Shown piece after piece: positions 29,450 through 39,120 of a stretch of 52,070 bases of DNA. Position numbers and translations under genes: made by a program. The DNA lies in the NCBI GenBank assembly GCA_016471375.1, contig WGLZ01000019.1:1-52070 (forward strand), in the 5' to 3' direction. Each line of letters opens with the position of its first letter. The first letter of the stretch is position 1. The stretch is from Cyanobacteria bacterium RI_101. Lineage in GTDB: Bacteria > Cyanobacteriota > Cyanobacteriia > Cyanobacteriales > Microcystaceae. The notes under the pieces were generated by a model. That model was not told the origin of the DNA and made no database searches. It saw only the letters and a list, made by a program, of their open reading frames with translations.

Positions 29450-30436
29450 TTGCTAGATCTGTTCTTTTTCGCCCCCCGAATGTTATCCCGTCAACTCAAC
29501 TATCTCAGCGGTCTTGGTCTCAGCGCCGCCATTACGGTTTTAGTGCATCAGACCCTGGCATTGGCGGAAAACGTTTCTGGGAATCCGGCGCCGACGGGTC
29601 AGATCAATAGCTTTCAGGCCTTGATTTTAGGCTTAGTGCAGGGATTGACGGAATTTTTGCCCATCAGCAGCACCGCCCACCTGAAGGTGATTCCCCTCGC
29701 CCTCGGTTGGGCCGATCCGGGGGTCTCCTACACCGCCGTGATTCAGTTGGGGAGCATCGCCGCCGTCATCTGGTATTTTTGGGAGGATTTGCGACAAATT
29801 AGCCTCGGCATGGTCAAGGCGCTTCGTACTCGCAATTACCAATCCCTAGAGTTTAAACTGGCGCTGGGCATCGGTCTGGGAACTTTGCCCATTGTTTTCG
29901 AGGGTCTATTGTTAAAGATCTTTGTGCCGGACTTTGATAATTCTCCCCTGCGTAGTTTAACCACCATCGCCCTGGCCTCCATTGTCATGTCCCTCCTCTT
30001 GGCGCTGGCGGAAAAACTCGGCTCCCACCGGCGCCCGTTTGAGCGCCTGACTTGGAAGGACGGGGTTTGGATGGGTCTGGCCCAATCCCTGGCGCTGATT
30101 CCGGGGGTGTCTCGCTCCGGCTCCACCCTGACGGCGGGGCTGTTTATGAATCTGGAGCGGGCGGCGGCGGCCCGATTTTCTTTTCTCCTAGGCATTCCCG
30201 CCATTACTCTAGCGGGGCTGGTGGAATTTAAAGACGTGTTTAAAACCGGCGTGGCGCCGGATACGGTGTTGCCCCTGATCATCGGGGTGGCCTCCTCCGC
30301 GGTCTTTTCCTATTTGGCCATCGCCTGGCTGATCAAGTTTCTCCAAAAACGCAGTACTTGGGTGTTTGTTTGGTATCGCCTAATTTTCGGCGCCTTAATT
30401 TTACTGGGGGGTCTCGGCGCCGCTCGGACGCCTTAA
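29450..30436 (+). CDS. uppP: Undecaprenyl-diphosphate phosphatase
   Basis: 328 residues, integral membrane. Motif I QGLTEFLPISSTAHL begins near residue 64 and motif II is GVSRSGSTLTAGL. The first 50 residues form a hydrophobic extension seen in cyanobacterial UppP, so the start could be the ATG at 29450 or 29480. Recycles the undecaprenyl carrier for peptidoglycan. The last bases overlap adk: the two convergent genes share TTAA for their stops. Confidence 0.95.
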   Translation: MLDLFFFAPRMLSRQLNYLSGLGLSAAITVLVHQTLALAENVSGNPAPTGQINSFQALILGLVQGLTEFLPISSTAHLKVIPLALGWADPGVSYTAVIQLGSIAAVIWYFWEDLRQISLGMVKALRTRNYQSLEFKLALGIGLGTLPIVFEGLLLKIFVPDFDNSPLRSLTTIALASIVMSLLLALAEKLGSHRRPFERLTWKDGVWMGLAQSLALIPGVSRSGSTLTAGLFMNLERAAAARFSFLLGIPAITLAGLVEFKDVFKTGVAPDTVLPLIIGVASSAVFSYLAIAWLIKFLQKRSTWVFVWYRLIFGALILLGGLGAARTP

Positions 30437-30990
30437 GCCGCCACCAGCGCCTGAAGTTGTTGGGAAATCTGCTCCGGCGCTCGGTGGCCGTCAATGGATT
30501 GCAGTTTGCCCTGGGCTTGGAAATAGTCCGCTAGGGGCGCCGTTTTCTCCCGATAGACTTCTAAACGGTGGCGGATGGTGGCTTCGCTGTCGTCGGCCCG
30601 TCCCCGCAGGAGTAGGCGCTGGACAATGACTTCGTCGGGAACCTGAAGGTTAATCACCCATTGAATCTGGTGGGTAATTTCTTCGAGGAGACGGTCTAAA
30701 AACTCCGCCTGGGGCACGTTGCGGGGAAAACCGTCGAGAATCCAGCCCTTTTGGGCGTCTTCCTGTCCCAGGCGCTCTCGGATTAAATTGAGGATTAACT
30801 CATCGGGCACTAATTCCCCTTTATCCATATAACTCTTGGCGGCGGCGCCGAGTTCCGTCTGGTCGCTGATGGCTTGCCGGAGCATATCCCCGGTGGAAAT
30901 GTGGGGAATGCCCAGATTTTGGGCTAGCACTTGCGCTTGGGTGCCTTTTCCAGATCCAGGAGCGCCGAGAAAAATTAAGCCTTGACTCAT
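30433..30990 (-). CDS. adk: Adenylate kinase
   Basis: 185 residues, the short form. P-loop GAPGSGKGT at 9-17, STGDMLR AMP site, DGFPRNVPQAEFL, and the small lid LLRGRADDSEATIRHRL without zinc ligands. In most cyanobacteria infA and the alpha-operon genes follow; here adk is last and meets uppP. Confidence 0.97.
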   Translation of the reverse strand: MSQGLIFLGAPGSGKGTQAQVLAQNLGIPHISTGDMLRQAISDQTELGAAAKSYMDKGELVPDELILNLIRERLGQEDAQKGWILDGFPRNVPQAEFLDRLLEEITHQIQWVINLQVPDEVIVQRLLLRGRADDSEATIRHRLEVYREKTAPLADYFQAQGKLQSIDGHRAPEQISQQLQALVAA

Positions 30991-31030
30991 TAGATTTTTT
31001 CCTTAAGTTAAAAGTTATAAAAAATTTAAA

Positions 31031-31200
31031 TAAAACCGTAGGGTGTGTTGGGCGTAGCCGTAACGCGCCCGGAATATCGGGCTTCGGCTACGCTCAGCCC
31101 TCGCGCCCTTCTCCTAGAGCGGGAGAAGGGGAGTCAAAGTCCCTCTCCCCGGTTCCTGAGCCTGCCGAAGGAGGGAGAGGGATTTAGGGTCAGGGTCAAG
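31031..31200. repeat. Dispersed repeat fragments between secY and adk
   Basis: The 230-bp spacer holds GTAGGGTGTGTTGGGCGTAG, a GCCGTAACGCGCC segment, and two facing C/G-rich blocks (TTCTCCTAGAGCGGGAGAA and CCCTCTCCCCGG ... GGAGGGAGAGGG) able to pair. No gene seen. It separates two genes normally adjacent. Confidence 0.5.
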
Positions 31201-31220
31201 AGTGTTAAGCGTCCTACGTT

Positions 31221-32546
31221 CTAATCCGTCTTAATCATCCCCTCATAGCGCTGGGAGATGACATAGGTTTGGATTTGTTTTGCCGTGTCGATGGCGACCC
31301 CCACCAGAATCAGCAAAGAGGTGGCGCCGAGACCCTGGAAGGTTGTGACTCCCGTGGCTTGCTCCACCAAAATCGGCACCGTGGCCACAATGCTTAAAAA
31401 GACGGCGCCGAGGAAGGTTAAGCGATTTAAAACGCCGCTCAAATACTCCTCTGTTTTCTTACCGGGCCGAATCCCCGGAATACTAGACCCCATTTTTTTC
31501 AAGTTTTTGGAGACGTCTTCCGGGTTAACGATCAAGCTGGCGTAGAAGTAACTGAAGAAGAAAATCATGGCCGAATAGACCAAAGTATAGAGCCAGGTGC
31601 CAGGGCGCAGGGCGTTGCTAATTTCGATAAAAATCCGACTAACGGCGCCGACCTGATTGCTATTGAGAAAACCCGCTAGGGAAGAGGGGAGGATTAACAC
31701 CGCCGAGGCGAAAATAATCGGCATCACACCGCCCTGGTTGAGGCGGAGGGGCAAATAACTGGTGCGCTCCCGATACAGGCGCTTGCCCACCTGGCGCCGG
31801 GCGGAGACGATGGGAATACGGCGGGTGCCTTCCTGCACGAAGACGATGCCCACGATCATCACCAAAAAGACCACAAAGAGGAGAACCACCGAGGTAATGG
31901 CTTGGCGGCCCCCGGTTTGAGCGTAGTCAATGGTGTTGCCCAGGGTGCGGGGGAGAGTGGCGACGATGTTGACGAAAATTAACAGAGAAGCGCCGTTGCC
32001 AATACCCCGTTCGGTCAACAGTTCCGAGATCCACATCACCAACATGGAACCCGCCGTCAGCGCCAATACGGTCTGAATCACAAACAAGGGGCCATAGTTA
32101 ATGGCGTAGGGTCGCAGGAGACCCACCGTCAGCCCCACGCTTTGAATAACGGCCCAGGCTAGGGCGATATATCTACTGTACTGGGAAATTTTCCGGCGCC
32201 CCGCCTCCCCTTCGTTTTTCTGCAAATCCTCCAGCGCCGGAATAGCGGCGGTGAGCAACTGCATAATAATGGAGGAGTTAATATAGGGCAAAATCCCCAA
32301 AGCAAAAATACCGATGGTGGAAATACCTCCGCCGGTGAAAATATCTAAAAAGCCTAAAACCGAGTTGGAGGTAATGGCTTGGGTAAAGGCCACCCGGTCA
32401 ATATCGGGGATGGGAATAAAAATTCCCAAACGGACAAGAATCAAAAGCCCAATAGTAATGAGGAGCCTTCCCCGCAGACCGGCCGCTTGGGCCATCTGGA
32501 GGAAGGTTTCCTGGGCGGAGGGAGTTTTATCGCGACTGACGACCAT
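31221..32546 (-). CDS. secY: Preprotein translocase subunit SecY
   Basis: 441 residues with about ten transmembrane helices. RLGIFIPIPDIDR opens TM1; the plug region follows (GGGISTIGIFALGILPYINSSIIMQLL); EGEAGRRKISQYSRY and the cytoplasmic RRIPIVSARRQVG loop are conserved, as is YASLIVNPEDVSKNLKKMG. Central channel of the Sec machinery in plasma and thylakoid membranes. Last but one gene of the spc cluster, separated from rplO by an inserted repeat element. Confidence 0.97.
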   Translation of the reverse strand: MVVSRDKTPSAQETFLQMAQAAGLRGRLLITIGLLILVRLGIFIPIPDIDRVAFTQAITSNSVLGFLDIFTGGGISTIGIFALGILPYINSSIIMQLLTAAIPALEDLQKNEGEAGRRKISQYSRYIALAWAVIQSVGLTVGLLRPYAINYGPLFVIQTVLALTAGSMLVMWISELLTERGIGNGASLLIFVNIVATLPRTLGNTIDYAQTGGRQAITSVVLLFVVFLVMIVGIVFVQEGTRRIPIVSARRQVGKRLYRERTSYLPLRLNQGGVMPIIFASAVLILPSSLAGFLNSNQVGAVSRIFIEISNALRPGTWLYTLVYSAMIFFFSYFYASLIVNPEDVSKNLKKMGSSIPGIRPGKKTEEYLSGVLNRLTFLGAVFLSIVATVPILVEQATGVTTFQGLGATSLLILVGVAIDTAKQIQTYVISQRYEGMIKTD

Positions 32547-32626
32547 AATCGTTGGGAGGAAGGGGCGGAGTGGAGGTTAAACGCTTAAAGTTATTAGTCT
32601 ATCACCCCCGCGGGGAAGGCTTCGAT

Positions 32627-32768
32627 GTACACACAAGTGTCAAAACCCCCTCTAACTCCTCCTTGTGAAGGGGGAGAGCCAGAAATCTTTGTTCCCTCCC
32701 CTTGGCAAGGGGAGGGCTAGGGAGGGGTTATTGAGAGAATTTCAGAAATTATTATTAGTTGTGTGTAC
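32627..32768. mobile_element. MITE-like element between rplO and secY
   Basis: GTACACACAA at 32627-32636 is repeated inverted as TTGTGTGTAC at 32759-32768, a perfect 10-bp terminal repeat bounding 142 bp. Inside are C/G-rich arms (CCCCCTCTAACTCC, GGGGAGGGCTAGGGAGGGG) of the dispersed palindrome family. No coding capacity. Confidence 0.6.
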
Positions 32769-32798
32769 GAGGTAGGTGGAGAGGGAGCAAACCCAAAG

Positions 32799-33239
32799 CT
32801 AGTCCTCGACTACGGTTCCGCCGGCGGCTTCGATTTTGGCCTTGGCGCCGGCCGTGCAAGGCGCTTTCACCGTCAGGGGAATGGTAATTTCCCCGTGGCC
32901 GAGAATTTTCAGGGGGCCGTCGTCACTGGTGACAATGCCGGCTTTCATTAGGCTTTCGAGGGTCACTTCGCTGTTCGGCGCCAAGGAGGCTAATTTACCC
33001 ACATTGACCACGGTGTAAACCTTGGGATTATAGAGGGGAAAATGCTTCAGTTTGGGCAAGCGCCGATAGAGGGGCATTTGTCCGCCTTCAAACCCGGCCT
33101 TAGTGCCGGTGCCGGAACGGGACTTTTGCCCCCGCATCCCAAAACCGCAACTGGCGCCCTGACCGGCGGAGATGCCCCGACCGACCCGACGACGGCGGTG
33201 TTTAGACCCCGCTTGGGGGGAGAGTTCGTGTAAGCGCAT
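32799..33239 (-). CDS. rplO: 50S ribosomal protein L15
   Basis: 146 residues. The start [20 protein letters not shown] and [20 protein letters not shown] are L15 hallmarks. Follows rpsE by 15 bp with no rpmD between, as in other cyanobacteria. C-terminal half ends [11 protein letters not shown]. Confidence 0.97.
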   Translation of the reverse strand: MRLHELSPQAGSKHRRRRVGRGISAGQGASCGFGMRGQKSRSGTGTKAGFEGGQMPLYRRLPKLKHFPLYNPKVYTVVNVGKLASLAPNSEVTLESLMKAGIVTSDDGPLKILGHGEITIPLTVKAPCTAGAKAKIEAAGGTVVED

Positions 33240-33254
33240 GGTAAATGGAGAGGG

Positions 33255-33776
33255 TTAGGTGTAGAGATGCTCAAGGGGCAGACCCCGCTCTTCCGCCACT
33301 TCCGCGAAGGTGCGGAGGGTTTCGAGGGCGTTGATGGCGGCCCTAGCGTTATTGAGGGGATTATTGGAACCCAGTTGTTTGGCAAGGATATTTTTGACCC
33401 CGGCTAGTTCTAAAACGGTGCGGACGGCGCCCCCGGCGATTACCCCAGTCCCCGGCGCCGCGGGGCGGATAATCACATTGGCGCCCCCGGAGGCTCCTTT
33501 GGCGAGGTGGGTAATGGAATTGGCTTTGGTCAAGGGCACATCAATCAGTTGCTTTTTGCCGTCGGCCACGCCCTTACGGACGGCGCCGATGACATCTCCG
33601 GCCTTACCGACGCCCACGCCCACCTGACCGCTTTCATTGCCGACAATGACGATGGCCCGGAAGCTGAGTTTTTTACCGCCCTTGACCACCTTGCTGACCC
33701 GGCGGATTTGGACGACCCGCTCTTGCCAGTTGGTCTCCTGCTCTTTGGTGCGACTGCCTTTGCGACGTTTTGTCAT
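33255..33776 (-). CDS. rpsE: 30S ribosomal protein S5
   Basis: 173 residues. [20 protein letters not shown] starts the dsRNA-binding domain; [21 protein letters not shown] and the [19 protein letters not shown] loop are diagnostic. Contributes to decoding accuracy on the small subunit. Confidence 0.97.
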   Translation of the reverse strand: MTKRRKGSRTKEQETNWQERVVQIRRVSKVVKGGKKLSFRAIVIVGNESGQVGVGVGKAGDVIGAVRKGVADGKKQLIDVPLTKANSITHLAKGASGGANVIIRPAAPGTGVIAGGAVRTVLELAGVKNILAKQLGSNNPLNNARAAINALETLRTFAEVAEERGLPLEHLYT

Positions 33777-33806
33777 AGTTGTTTGTCCTAATGGCTAAAA
33801 ATAGGG

Positions 33807-34169
33807 TTAAAAATCTAAGCCAGCTTCTCGGGCCGCTTCCGCCAGGGCCTTGACCCGACCGTGGTAGAGGTTGCCGCCCCGGTCGAAAACCACTTGTTTA
33901 ATGCCCTGGGCGACGGCCCGTTCGGCCACCAGTTTACCCACCGCCGCAGAGGCAGAGCAGGTGGCGGTGGACTCCAGTTCCTTCTTCAGCGCCGGATCGA
34001 CGGTGGAGGCGGAAACTAGGGTGTGCTGAGCGCCGTCGTCAATGACTTGGGCGTAGATATGGTCGTTGGAGCGAAAAACCGCCAACCGGGGACGCTCGGC
34101 GGTTCCGGCCAACTTGTGGCGCAGACGGCGGTGGCGGCGTTGAGTGGATTCTTTGCGATTGAGAGTCAT
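33807..34169 (-). CDS. rplR: 50S ribosomal protein L18
   Basis: 120 residues. [33 protein letters not shown] and [20 protein letters not shown] match L18, the 5S rRNA-binding protein. Starts 3 bp after the rplF stop. Confidence 0.97.
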   Translation of the reverse strand: MTLNRKESTQRRHRRLRHKLAGTAERPRLAVFRSNDHIYAQVIDDGAQHTLVSASTVDPALKKELESTATCSASAAVGKLVAERAVAQGIKQVVFDRGGNLYHGRVKALAEAAREAGLDF

Positions 34170-34172
34170 GGT

Positions 34173-34712
34173 CTATTTCTTCCCGGTCTTACCCTGTTTA
34201 CGACGGACAAATTCGCCCTGATAACGGATACCTTTTCCTTTATAGGGTTCGGGGGGCCGGACGGCTCGGATTTTGGCCGCCATGTTCCCCACCAATTCTT
34301 TATTGATGCCGGAGACGATGACGAGGGTGTTATTTTCCACCGCCACCTGGATGCCTTCGGGCATGATCATTTCCACCGGCTTGCTATAGCCGACGTTAAG
34401 AATGAGCTTATTGCCCTGGGCCTGGGCCCGGTAGCCCACCCCTTGAATATCTAAACGGCGCTCGAAACCCTTATCCACCCCGTCCACCATATTGGCGACG
34501 AGGGTGCGGACGAGGCCGTGGCGCTCCCGAGCGGTGCGAGATTCGTCTTGACGGGTCACCAGCAGAGTTTCCCCCTCCTGAGCGACGGCGACTTTTTCCG
34601 GCAGTTGGCGCTCTAGGGAGCCTTTCGGCCCCTTGACCGTCAGGTTTAAGCCGTCGATGGTCACCGTGACCTTAGGGGGCACTGGGATCGGACGTTTACC
34701 AATACGAGACAT
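34173..34712 (-). CDS. rplF: 50S ribosomal protein L6
   Basis: 179 residues. [12 protein letters not shown] start, two homologous halves, and the conserved C-terminal [19 protein letters not shown]. Binds 23S rRNA near the sarcin-ricin loop. A heptamer-repeat spacer separates it from rpsH upstream. Confidence 0.97.
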   Translation of the reverse strand: MSRIGKRPIPVPPKVTVTIDGLNLTVKGPKGSLERQLPEKVAVAQEGETLLVTRQDESRTARERHGLVRTLVANMVDGVDKGFERRLDIQGVGYRAQAQGNKLILNVGYSKPVEMIMPEGIQVAVENNTLVIVSGINKELVGNMAAKIRAVRPPEPYKGKGIRYQGEFVRRKQGKTGKK

Positions 34713-34721
34713 AATTGTTTA

Positions 34722-34809
34722 CAGATTTCAGATTTCAGATTTCAGATTTCAGGCTTCAGGCTTCAGATTTTGGATGCGACTTGTCATCTGTCATCTGTTC
34801 CCTGTCATC
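34722..34809. repeat. Tandem heptamer repeats (STRR-like) in the rplF-rpsH spacer
   Basis: 34722-34770 is exactly seven heptamers: CAGATTT four times, CAGGCTT twice, CAGATTT once. After 11 bp, 34782-34809 is a second run of four: TGTCATC, TGTCATC, TGTTCCC, TGTCATC. Resembles the short tandemly repeated repetitive sequences of cyanobacteria. Confidence 0.85.
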
Positions 34810-34818
34810 TGAAAAGGG

Positions 34819-35220
34819 TTACCAAATGTAGCAGAGGACTTCGCCGCCAATGCCCTGACGGCGGGCTTCCCGGTCGGTCATAATGCCGTGGGAGGTGGAG
34901 ACAATGGCGATGCCAATGCCTCCAAGCACCCGAGGCAGGTTCTTGCTGGGGGAATAGACCCGCAAACCGGGACGGCTGACCCGTTGCAGGGTGTTAATCA
35001 AAGGTTGGCGGTTTTTGCCCTTGTATTTAAGGGTGAGAACCAGATTTTTTTTCACCCCTTCCCCCACTTCGGTAAAGTCCTCGATAAAGCCTTCGCTTTT
35101 CAGCACCTGGGCGATACTGCGAGTCATTTTAGTGGTGGGAATTTCGGTGGTCGCGTGTCTCACGGCGCAGGCATTACGAATGCGCGTGAGCATATCGGCA
35201 ATGATGTCGGTTGAGGCCAT
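34819..35220 (-). CDS. rpsH: 30S ribosomal protein S8
   Basis: 133 residues. [13 protein letters not shown] start and the C-terminal [20 protein letters not shown] are diagnostic. Follows rplE directly; rpsN (S14), which sits between these genes in many bacteria, is absent, as usual in cyanobacteria. Confidence 0.97.
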   Translation of the reverse strand: MASTDIIADMLTRIRNACAVRHATTEIPTTKMTRSIAQVLKSEGFIEDFTEVGEGVKKNLVLTLKYKGKNRQPLINTLQRVSRPGLRVYSPSKNLPRVLGGIGIAIVSTSHGIMTDREARRQGIGGEVLCYIW

Positions 35221-35290
35221 TAGTCTTTAGTGTTGTACTCCGAATGGATAAGTTGTCAGTTTCAGACAGAAGGAACTGACCTAGGCCGCC

Positions 35291-35836
35291 CTATTGATTC
35301 CGAAAAGGCATACCCATAGCTTTGAGCAGGGCCCGACCTTCCTCGTCCGTTTTGGCGGTGGTGATGATAGAAACGTCCATCCCCCGGATCTGGTCGATGG
35401 CGTCGTATTCAATTTCAGGGAAAATCAATTGTTCCCGAATGCCGAGGCTGTAGTTGCCCCGACCGTCGAAACTGTTAGGACTAATGCCTCGAAAGTCCCG
35501 AATCCGGGGCAGAGCCAAGTTAATCAGACGATCCAGAAAAGCGTACATCCGGTCGGCGCGGAGGGTGACCATCACCCCCACGGGCATCCCCTGACGAATT
35601 TTGAAACCGGCGATGGCCTTTTTAGCCCGAGTCACCACAGGTTTTTGCCCGGTGATTTTAGCCAACTCCGCCTGGGATGACTCCAGCGCCTTGGCGTTTT
35701 GGGAGGCTTCCCCCAGACCCCGGTTAACGGTGACCTTAATCACCTTGGGGACTTGGTGGATGTTGGCGTAGCCAAATTCCGTCGTCAGTTTAGGAACGAT
35801 GGTTTCTTGATAAATGGTTTTCAGACGTTGAGCCAT
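35291..35836 (-). CDS. rplE: 50S ribosomal protein L5
   Basis: 181 residues. [35 protein letters not shown] and [19 protein letters not shown] are L5 signatures. Binds 5S rRNA and contacts P-site tRNA. Confidence 0.97.
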   Translation of the reverse strand: MAQRLKTIYQETIVPKLTTEFGYANIHQVPKVIKVTVNRGLGEASQNAKALESSQAELAKITGQKPVVTRAKKAIAGFKIRQGMPVGVMVTLRADRMYAFLDRLINLALPRIRDFRGISPNSFDGRGNYSLGIREQLIFPEIEYDAIDQIRGMDVSIITTAKTDEEGRALLKAMGMPFRNQ

Positions 35837-35893
35837 AGCGGTAAGGGTTTCCCTGGGCTTGGTCAGGGGAATAAGGAATAAAAAGTCGGGGCG

Positions 35894-36241
35894 TTAATCA
35901 ATAATTTCGCCCGTTTTTTTGAGCATTCGCACCTTTTTGCCGTCTTCGGTGAAGGTGTAGGCGATGCGGCTGGCGATTTTCTGTTTAGCGGAGTAGAGCA
36001 TCACCTTGGAGCTATGAATCGGCGCTTCGTAGGTGGTAATTTGCCCGGACTCCCCTTCTTGACGGGGTTTTTGGTGTTTGGTGCGGATATTCACGCCCTT
36101 GACAATGACGGCGCTTTTGGCGGGAATCGCTTCGAGGATTTCTCCCACCTTGCCTTTATCCTTGCCGGAGATGACCTGCACGGTGTCTCCTTTCTTGACG
36201 TGCATCCGAAAGCGTTGGGGGGCGTTTTTTTTCTGGGTCAT
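35894..36241 (-). CDS. rplX: 50S ribosomal protein L24
   Basis: 115 residues. The KOW motif is [19 protein letters not shown], followed by [15 protein letters not shown]. Assembly-initiating 23S rRNA binder. Abuts rplN with no spacer. Confidence 0.97.
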   Translation of the reverse strand: MTQKKNAPQRFRMHVKKGDTVQVISGKDKGKVGEILEAIPAKSAVIVKGVNIRTKHQKPRQEGESGQITTYEAPIHSSKVMLYSAKQKIASRIAYTFTEDGKKVRMLKKTGEIID

Positions 36242-36610
36242 TTAGAGCACCTCCGGCGCTAGGGAAACGATTTTGGTAAAGTTTTTATCCCGCAGTTCCC
36301 GAGCCACGGGGCCGAAGACCCGAGTGCCCCTAGGGTTTCCCTCGGCGTTAATAATGACGGCGGCGTTGTCGTCAAAGCGAATGGTCATGCCGCTGTCCCG
36401 GCGAACGGGCTGGGTGGTGCGAACGATGACGGCCCGAACCACGTCGGACTTTTTGACGGGCATGTTGGGAATGGCGTCCTTAACCACGGCGATAATCTGG
36501 TCGCCGATACCGCCGTAGGTGCAGTTGCCGGTGCCCAGAACCCGCAAGCACATCAGCTTCCGAGCGCCGCTGTTGTCGGCCACGTTGAGATAGGTTTGTT
36601 GTTGAATCAC
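36242..36610 (-). CDS. rplN: 50S ribosomal protein L14
   Basis: 122 residues. [20 protein letters not shown] start and [20 protein letters not shown] are diagnostic. Forms part of the intersubunit bridge with 16S rRNA. Confidence 0.97.
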   Translation of the reverse strand: MIQQQTYLNVADNSGARKLMCLRVLGTGNCTYGGIGDQIIAVVKDAIPNMPVKKSDVVRAVIVRTTQPVRRDSGMTIRFDDNAAVIINAEGNPRGTRVFGPVARELRDKNFTKIVSLAPEVL

Positions 36611-36629
36611 GACAGTTAGGGGGAATAAA

Positions 36630-36875
36630 CTAGGATTGGTGGCTCATAATCTCAGTCACCTGCCAGCGCTTGGTTTTGCTGAGGGGCCGAGTTTCTTGGA
36701 TTCTGACCCGGTCGCCTTCCTGGCATTTATTTTCTTCGTCGTGGGCCTTAAATTTTTTGGTCTTGACGACGATTTTCTTGTATTTGGGGTGGGGAGAGCG
36801 GTTTTCGACGGCGACGACGACGGTTTTATCCATCTTATTGCTGACGACAACGCCTACCCGTTCTTTGGTGGCCAT
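36630..36875 (-). CDS. rpsQ: 30S ribosomal protein S17
   Basis: 81 residues. [36 protein letters not shown] and [13 protein letters not shown] fit S17. Seven bases after the rpmC stop. Confidence 0.97.
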   Translation of the reverse strand: MATKERVGVVVSNKMDKTVVVAVENRSPHPKYKKIVVKTKKFKAHDEENKCQEGDRVRIQETRPLSKTKRWQVTEIMSHQS

Positions 36876-36881
36876 AGCGAA

Positions 36882-37109
36882 TTATTCCTCCGTTGGTGAA
36901 TCGGCGTCCGGCGCCGTTAGACGCTCCCCTTCCACGGTGAGCAGTTGGGCGAGACGGTGACGAGCGTGTTTAAACTCGTGGGGTTTGACCGGGCGGCCGG
37001 TGGCCTGCTGAAAGCGCAGTTCAAACAGTTCTCGCTTAACGGTCGCAATTTCGGCGCCGAGGTCTTCGTCGGAGAGACCCCGGGCGTCGGCAATCTTGGG
37101 GAGAGCCAT
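36882..37109 (-). CDS. rpmC: 50S ribosomal protein L29
   Basis: 75 residues. The helical hairpin with ELFELRFQQATGR and HARHRLAQLLT identifies L29, near the peptide exit tunnel. Its ATG overlaps the rplP stop by one base (TAATG), indicating coupling. Confidence 0.95.
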   Translation of the reverse strand: MALPKIADARGLSDEDLGAEIATVKRELFELRFQQATGRPVKPHEFKHARHRLAQLLTVEGERLTAPDADSPTEE

Positions 37110-37528
37110 TAGATATACTCCTCCTCTCGGGTAATAAATTTGGTCTTAATGGGTAGTTTTTGGGCGGCGAGGCGCATGGCTTCCCGGGCCACTTCCTCCG
37201 TCACCCCGTCCAGTTCAAACATGACGCGGCCGGGTTTAACCACGGCCACCCAATATTCGGGGGAGCCTTTCCCGGAACCCATCCGGGTTTCCGCGGGACG
37301 CATGGTGACGGGTTTGTCGGGAAAAATGCGAATCCAAATTTTCCCGCCCCGGCGGATATAGCGGGTCATGGCCCGCCGGGCCGCTTCGATTTGGCGGGAG
37401 GTGATCCAACAGGGTTCGGTGGCCTGGAGGGCGAATTCCCCAAAATTGAGGGTACTGCCCCGTTCGGCGAGACCCCGCATCCGGCCCCGCTGTTGTTTGC
37501 GGAATTTTGTTCTTCTGGGACTGAGCAT
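37109..37528 (-). CDS. rplP: 50S ribosomal protein L16
   Basis: 139 residues. [17 protein letters not shown] start, [20 protein letters not shown] and [19 protein letters not shown] are diagnostic. A repeat-bearing 127-bp gap lies between it and rpsC, which are normally nearly adjacent. Confidence 0.97.
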   Translation of the reverse strand: MLSPRRTKFRKQQRGRMRGLAERGSTLNFGEFALQATEPCWITSRQIEAARRAMTRYIRRGGKIWIRIFPDKPVTMRPAETRMGSGKGSPEYWVAVVKPGRVMFELDGVTEEVAREAMRLAAQKLPIKTKFITREEEYI

Positions 37529-37541
37529 GGCGGTTTTTCAG

Positions 37542-37569
37542 GTATCAGTGAGCAGTGAGCAGTTATCAG
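37542..37569. repeat. Tandem heptamers in the rpsC-rplP spacer
   Basis: Four heptamers in register: GTATCAG, TGAGCAG, TGAGCAG, TTATCAG. The rest of the spacer to 37655 is purine-rich, then a low-complexity run of CTAATCCCTAACCCC-type sequence. Confidence 0.7.
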
Positions 37570-37655
37570 AGAAGAGAGAGGGGGAGGAGTCAGGGTGGAA
37601 TGGGAAGAGGAACTGATAAGCTAATCCCTAACCCCTATTACCTAATTCCTACTCC

Positions 37656-38384
37656 CTACTCTTTCCCTTCCGAGCGGTCGTCAAACTGCTGACGCCGGGA
37701 TTTGCGGCGGGGTTGGTTGGCCGGCGCCGGGGGAGGAACCAGTTCTTGGCCGGGGATGATTTCGCCCTTAAAGATCCAGACTTTGATCCCGAGGATGCCG
37801 TAGGTTGTTTTGGCGGTGCGGTAGGCGAAGTCAATATCGGCCCGCAGGGTGTGGAGGGGCACTCGCCCTTCCCGGACCCATTCCGTCCGGGCGATTTCGG
37901 CGCCGTTGAGGCGGCCGCTCACCTGGAGCTTGATGCCTTTAACCTCGGCCCGCTGGGCCCGTTGGATGGCTTGACGCACCACCCGACGGAAAGAAACCCG
38001 GCGCTCTAGTTGTTGGGCGATGTATTCCGCCATCAGCGCCGCGTCGGCGTCCACCCGGGGCACTTCGATCACGTTGATGCGGATCTGGCGGGTGCCTCCT
38101 AGGGCGGCCTGAAGTCCGAGGCGCAACTGCTCGATGCCGGCGCCGCCCCGACCCACCACCACGCCGGGGCGGGCGGTGTGGACGCTCAGTTCGATTTGGT
38201 CGGCCTTGCGCTCGATGCGAATATCGGCGATGCCGGCGTTGTTGAGGGTCTTTTCAACGTACTGGCGAATTTTATAATCTTCCTGAACAAGCTCAGGGTA
38301 GTGCTTCGGGTCGGCGTACCAGCAAGACTTGTGCTCTTTGGTGACGCCGAGACGGAAGCCCACTGGATGAATTTTTTGTCCCAT
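37656..38384 (-). CDS. rpsC: 30S ribosomal protein S3
   Basis: 242 residues. [18 protein letters not shown] start, KH domain with [13 protein letters not shown], and C-terminal [20 protein letters not shown]. The tail is extended and basic ([13 protein letters not shown]). Forms part of the mRNA entry site. Confidence 0.97.
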   Translation of the reverse strand: MGQKIHPVGFRLGVTKEHKSCWYADPKHYPELVQEDYKIRQYVEKTLNNAGIADIRIERKADQIELSVHTARPGVVVGRGGAGIEQLRLGLQAALGGTRQIRINVIEVPRVDADAALMAEYIAQQLERRVSFRRVVRQAIQRAQRAEVKGIKLQVSGRLNGAEIARTEWVREGRVPLHTLRADIDFAYRTAKTTYGILGIKVWIFKGEIIPGQELVPPPAPANQPRRKSRRQQFDDRSEGKE

Positions 38385-38419
38385 GATGGTCTCTAGGTTG
38401 AGGTTTGGCGAAAATAGGG

Positions 38420-38779
38420 TTAGTCGTCCAGCGCCGGCGCCACCGCCAGGGTGATGTGGCAGGTGGGTTTGCGGATTTGGAAAGCCCGACCCTGGGCCCG
38501 GGGGCGAAAGCGCCGCAGGCTGGGGCCGCCGTCGGCGAAGGCTTTGCTAACGACTAAGCTGGCGGGGTCGAAACCGCGGTTGTGCTCGGCGTTAGCGGCG
38601 GCGGAGCGGAGCACCTTAACGATGGGTTCGCAGGATTTGTAGGGCATAAAGCGGAGAATAATCAACGCCTCCTGATAGGAGCGCCCCCGGATCTGATCCA
38701 ACACCCGCCGCACCTTGTAGGGGGACATCCGCACGTAGCGGGCGATGGCTTTAACTTCGTTGCTGGTATCTGTGGCCAT
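38420..38779 (-). CDS. rplV: 50S ribosomal protein L22
   Basis: 119 residues. [20 protein letters not shown] and [20 protein letters not shown] (the exit-tunnel hairpin) identify L22. Confidence 0.97.
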   Translation of the reverse strand: MATDTSNEVKAIARYVRMSPYKVRRVLDQIRGRSYQEALIILRFMPYKSCEPIVKVLRSAAANAEHNRGFDPASLVVSKAFADGGPSLRRFRPRAQGRAFQIRKPTCHITLAVAPALDD

Positions 38780-38800
38780 AGTGGTGGTTACCTCTGAGCG

Positions 38801-39082
38801 TTATTTGCGACCCGATTTCTTATCGCTTTTGGAGTGACTGCGGAAATTGCGGGTGGGGGCGAATTCCCCTAACTTGTGGCCCACCATTTGCTCGGAGACA
38901 AAGACGGGGACATGTTGTTTGCCGTTGTGGACGGCGATGGTGTGGCCCACCATTTCCGGTAGAATCGTGGAGGCCCGCGACCAGGTTTTAATAACTTGTT
39001 TATCCCCTTTGGCGTTGAGCTTTTCGATCTTTTTGATCAGGTGCTCCGCCACAAAGGGGCCTTTTTTGAGAGAACGACCCAT
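38801..39082 (-). CDS. rpsS: 30S ribosomal protein S19
   Basis: 93 residues. [39 protein letters not shown] and [15 protein letters not shown] are diagnostic of S19. Confidence 0.97.
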   Translation of the reverse strand: MGRSLKKGPFVAEHLIKKIEKLNAKGDKQVIKTWSRASTILPEMVGHTIAVHNGKQHVPVFVSEQMVGHKLGEFAPTRNFRSHSKSDKKSGRK

Positions 39083-39120
39083 AATTTAATCCAGAGAAAA
39101 GGTAAACAAAAAACGGAAGA

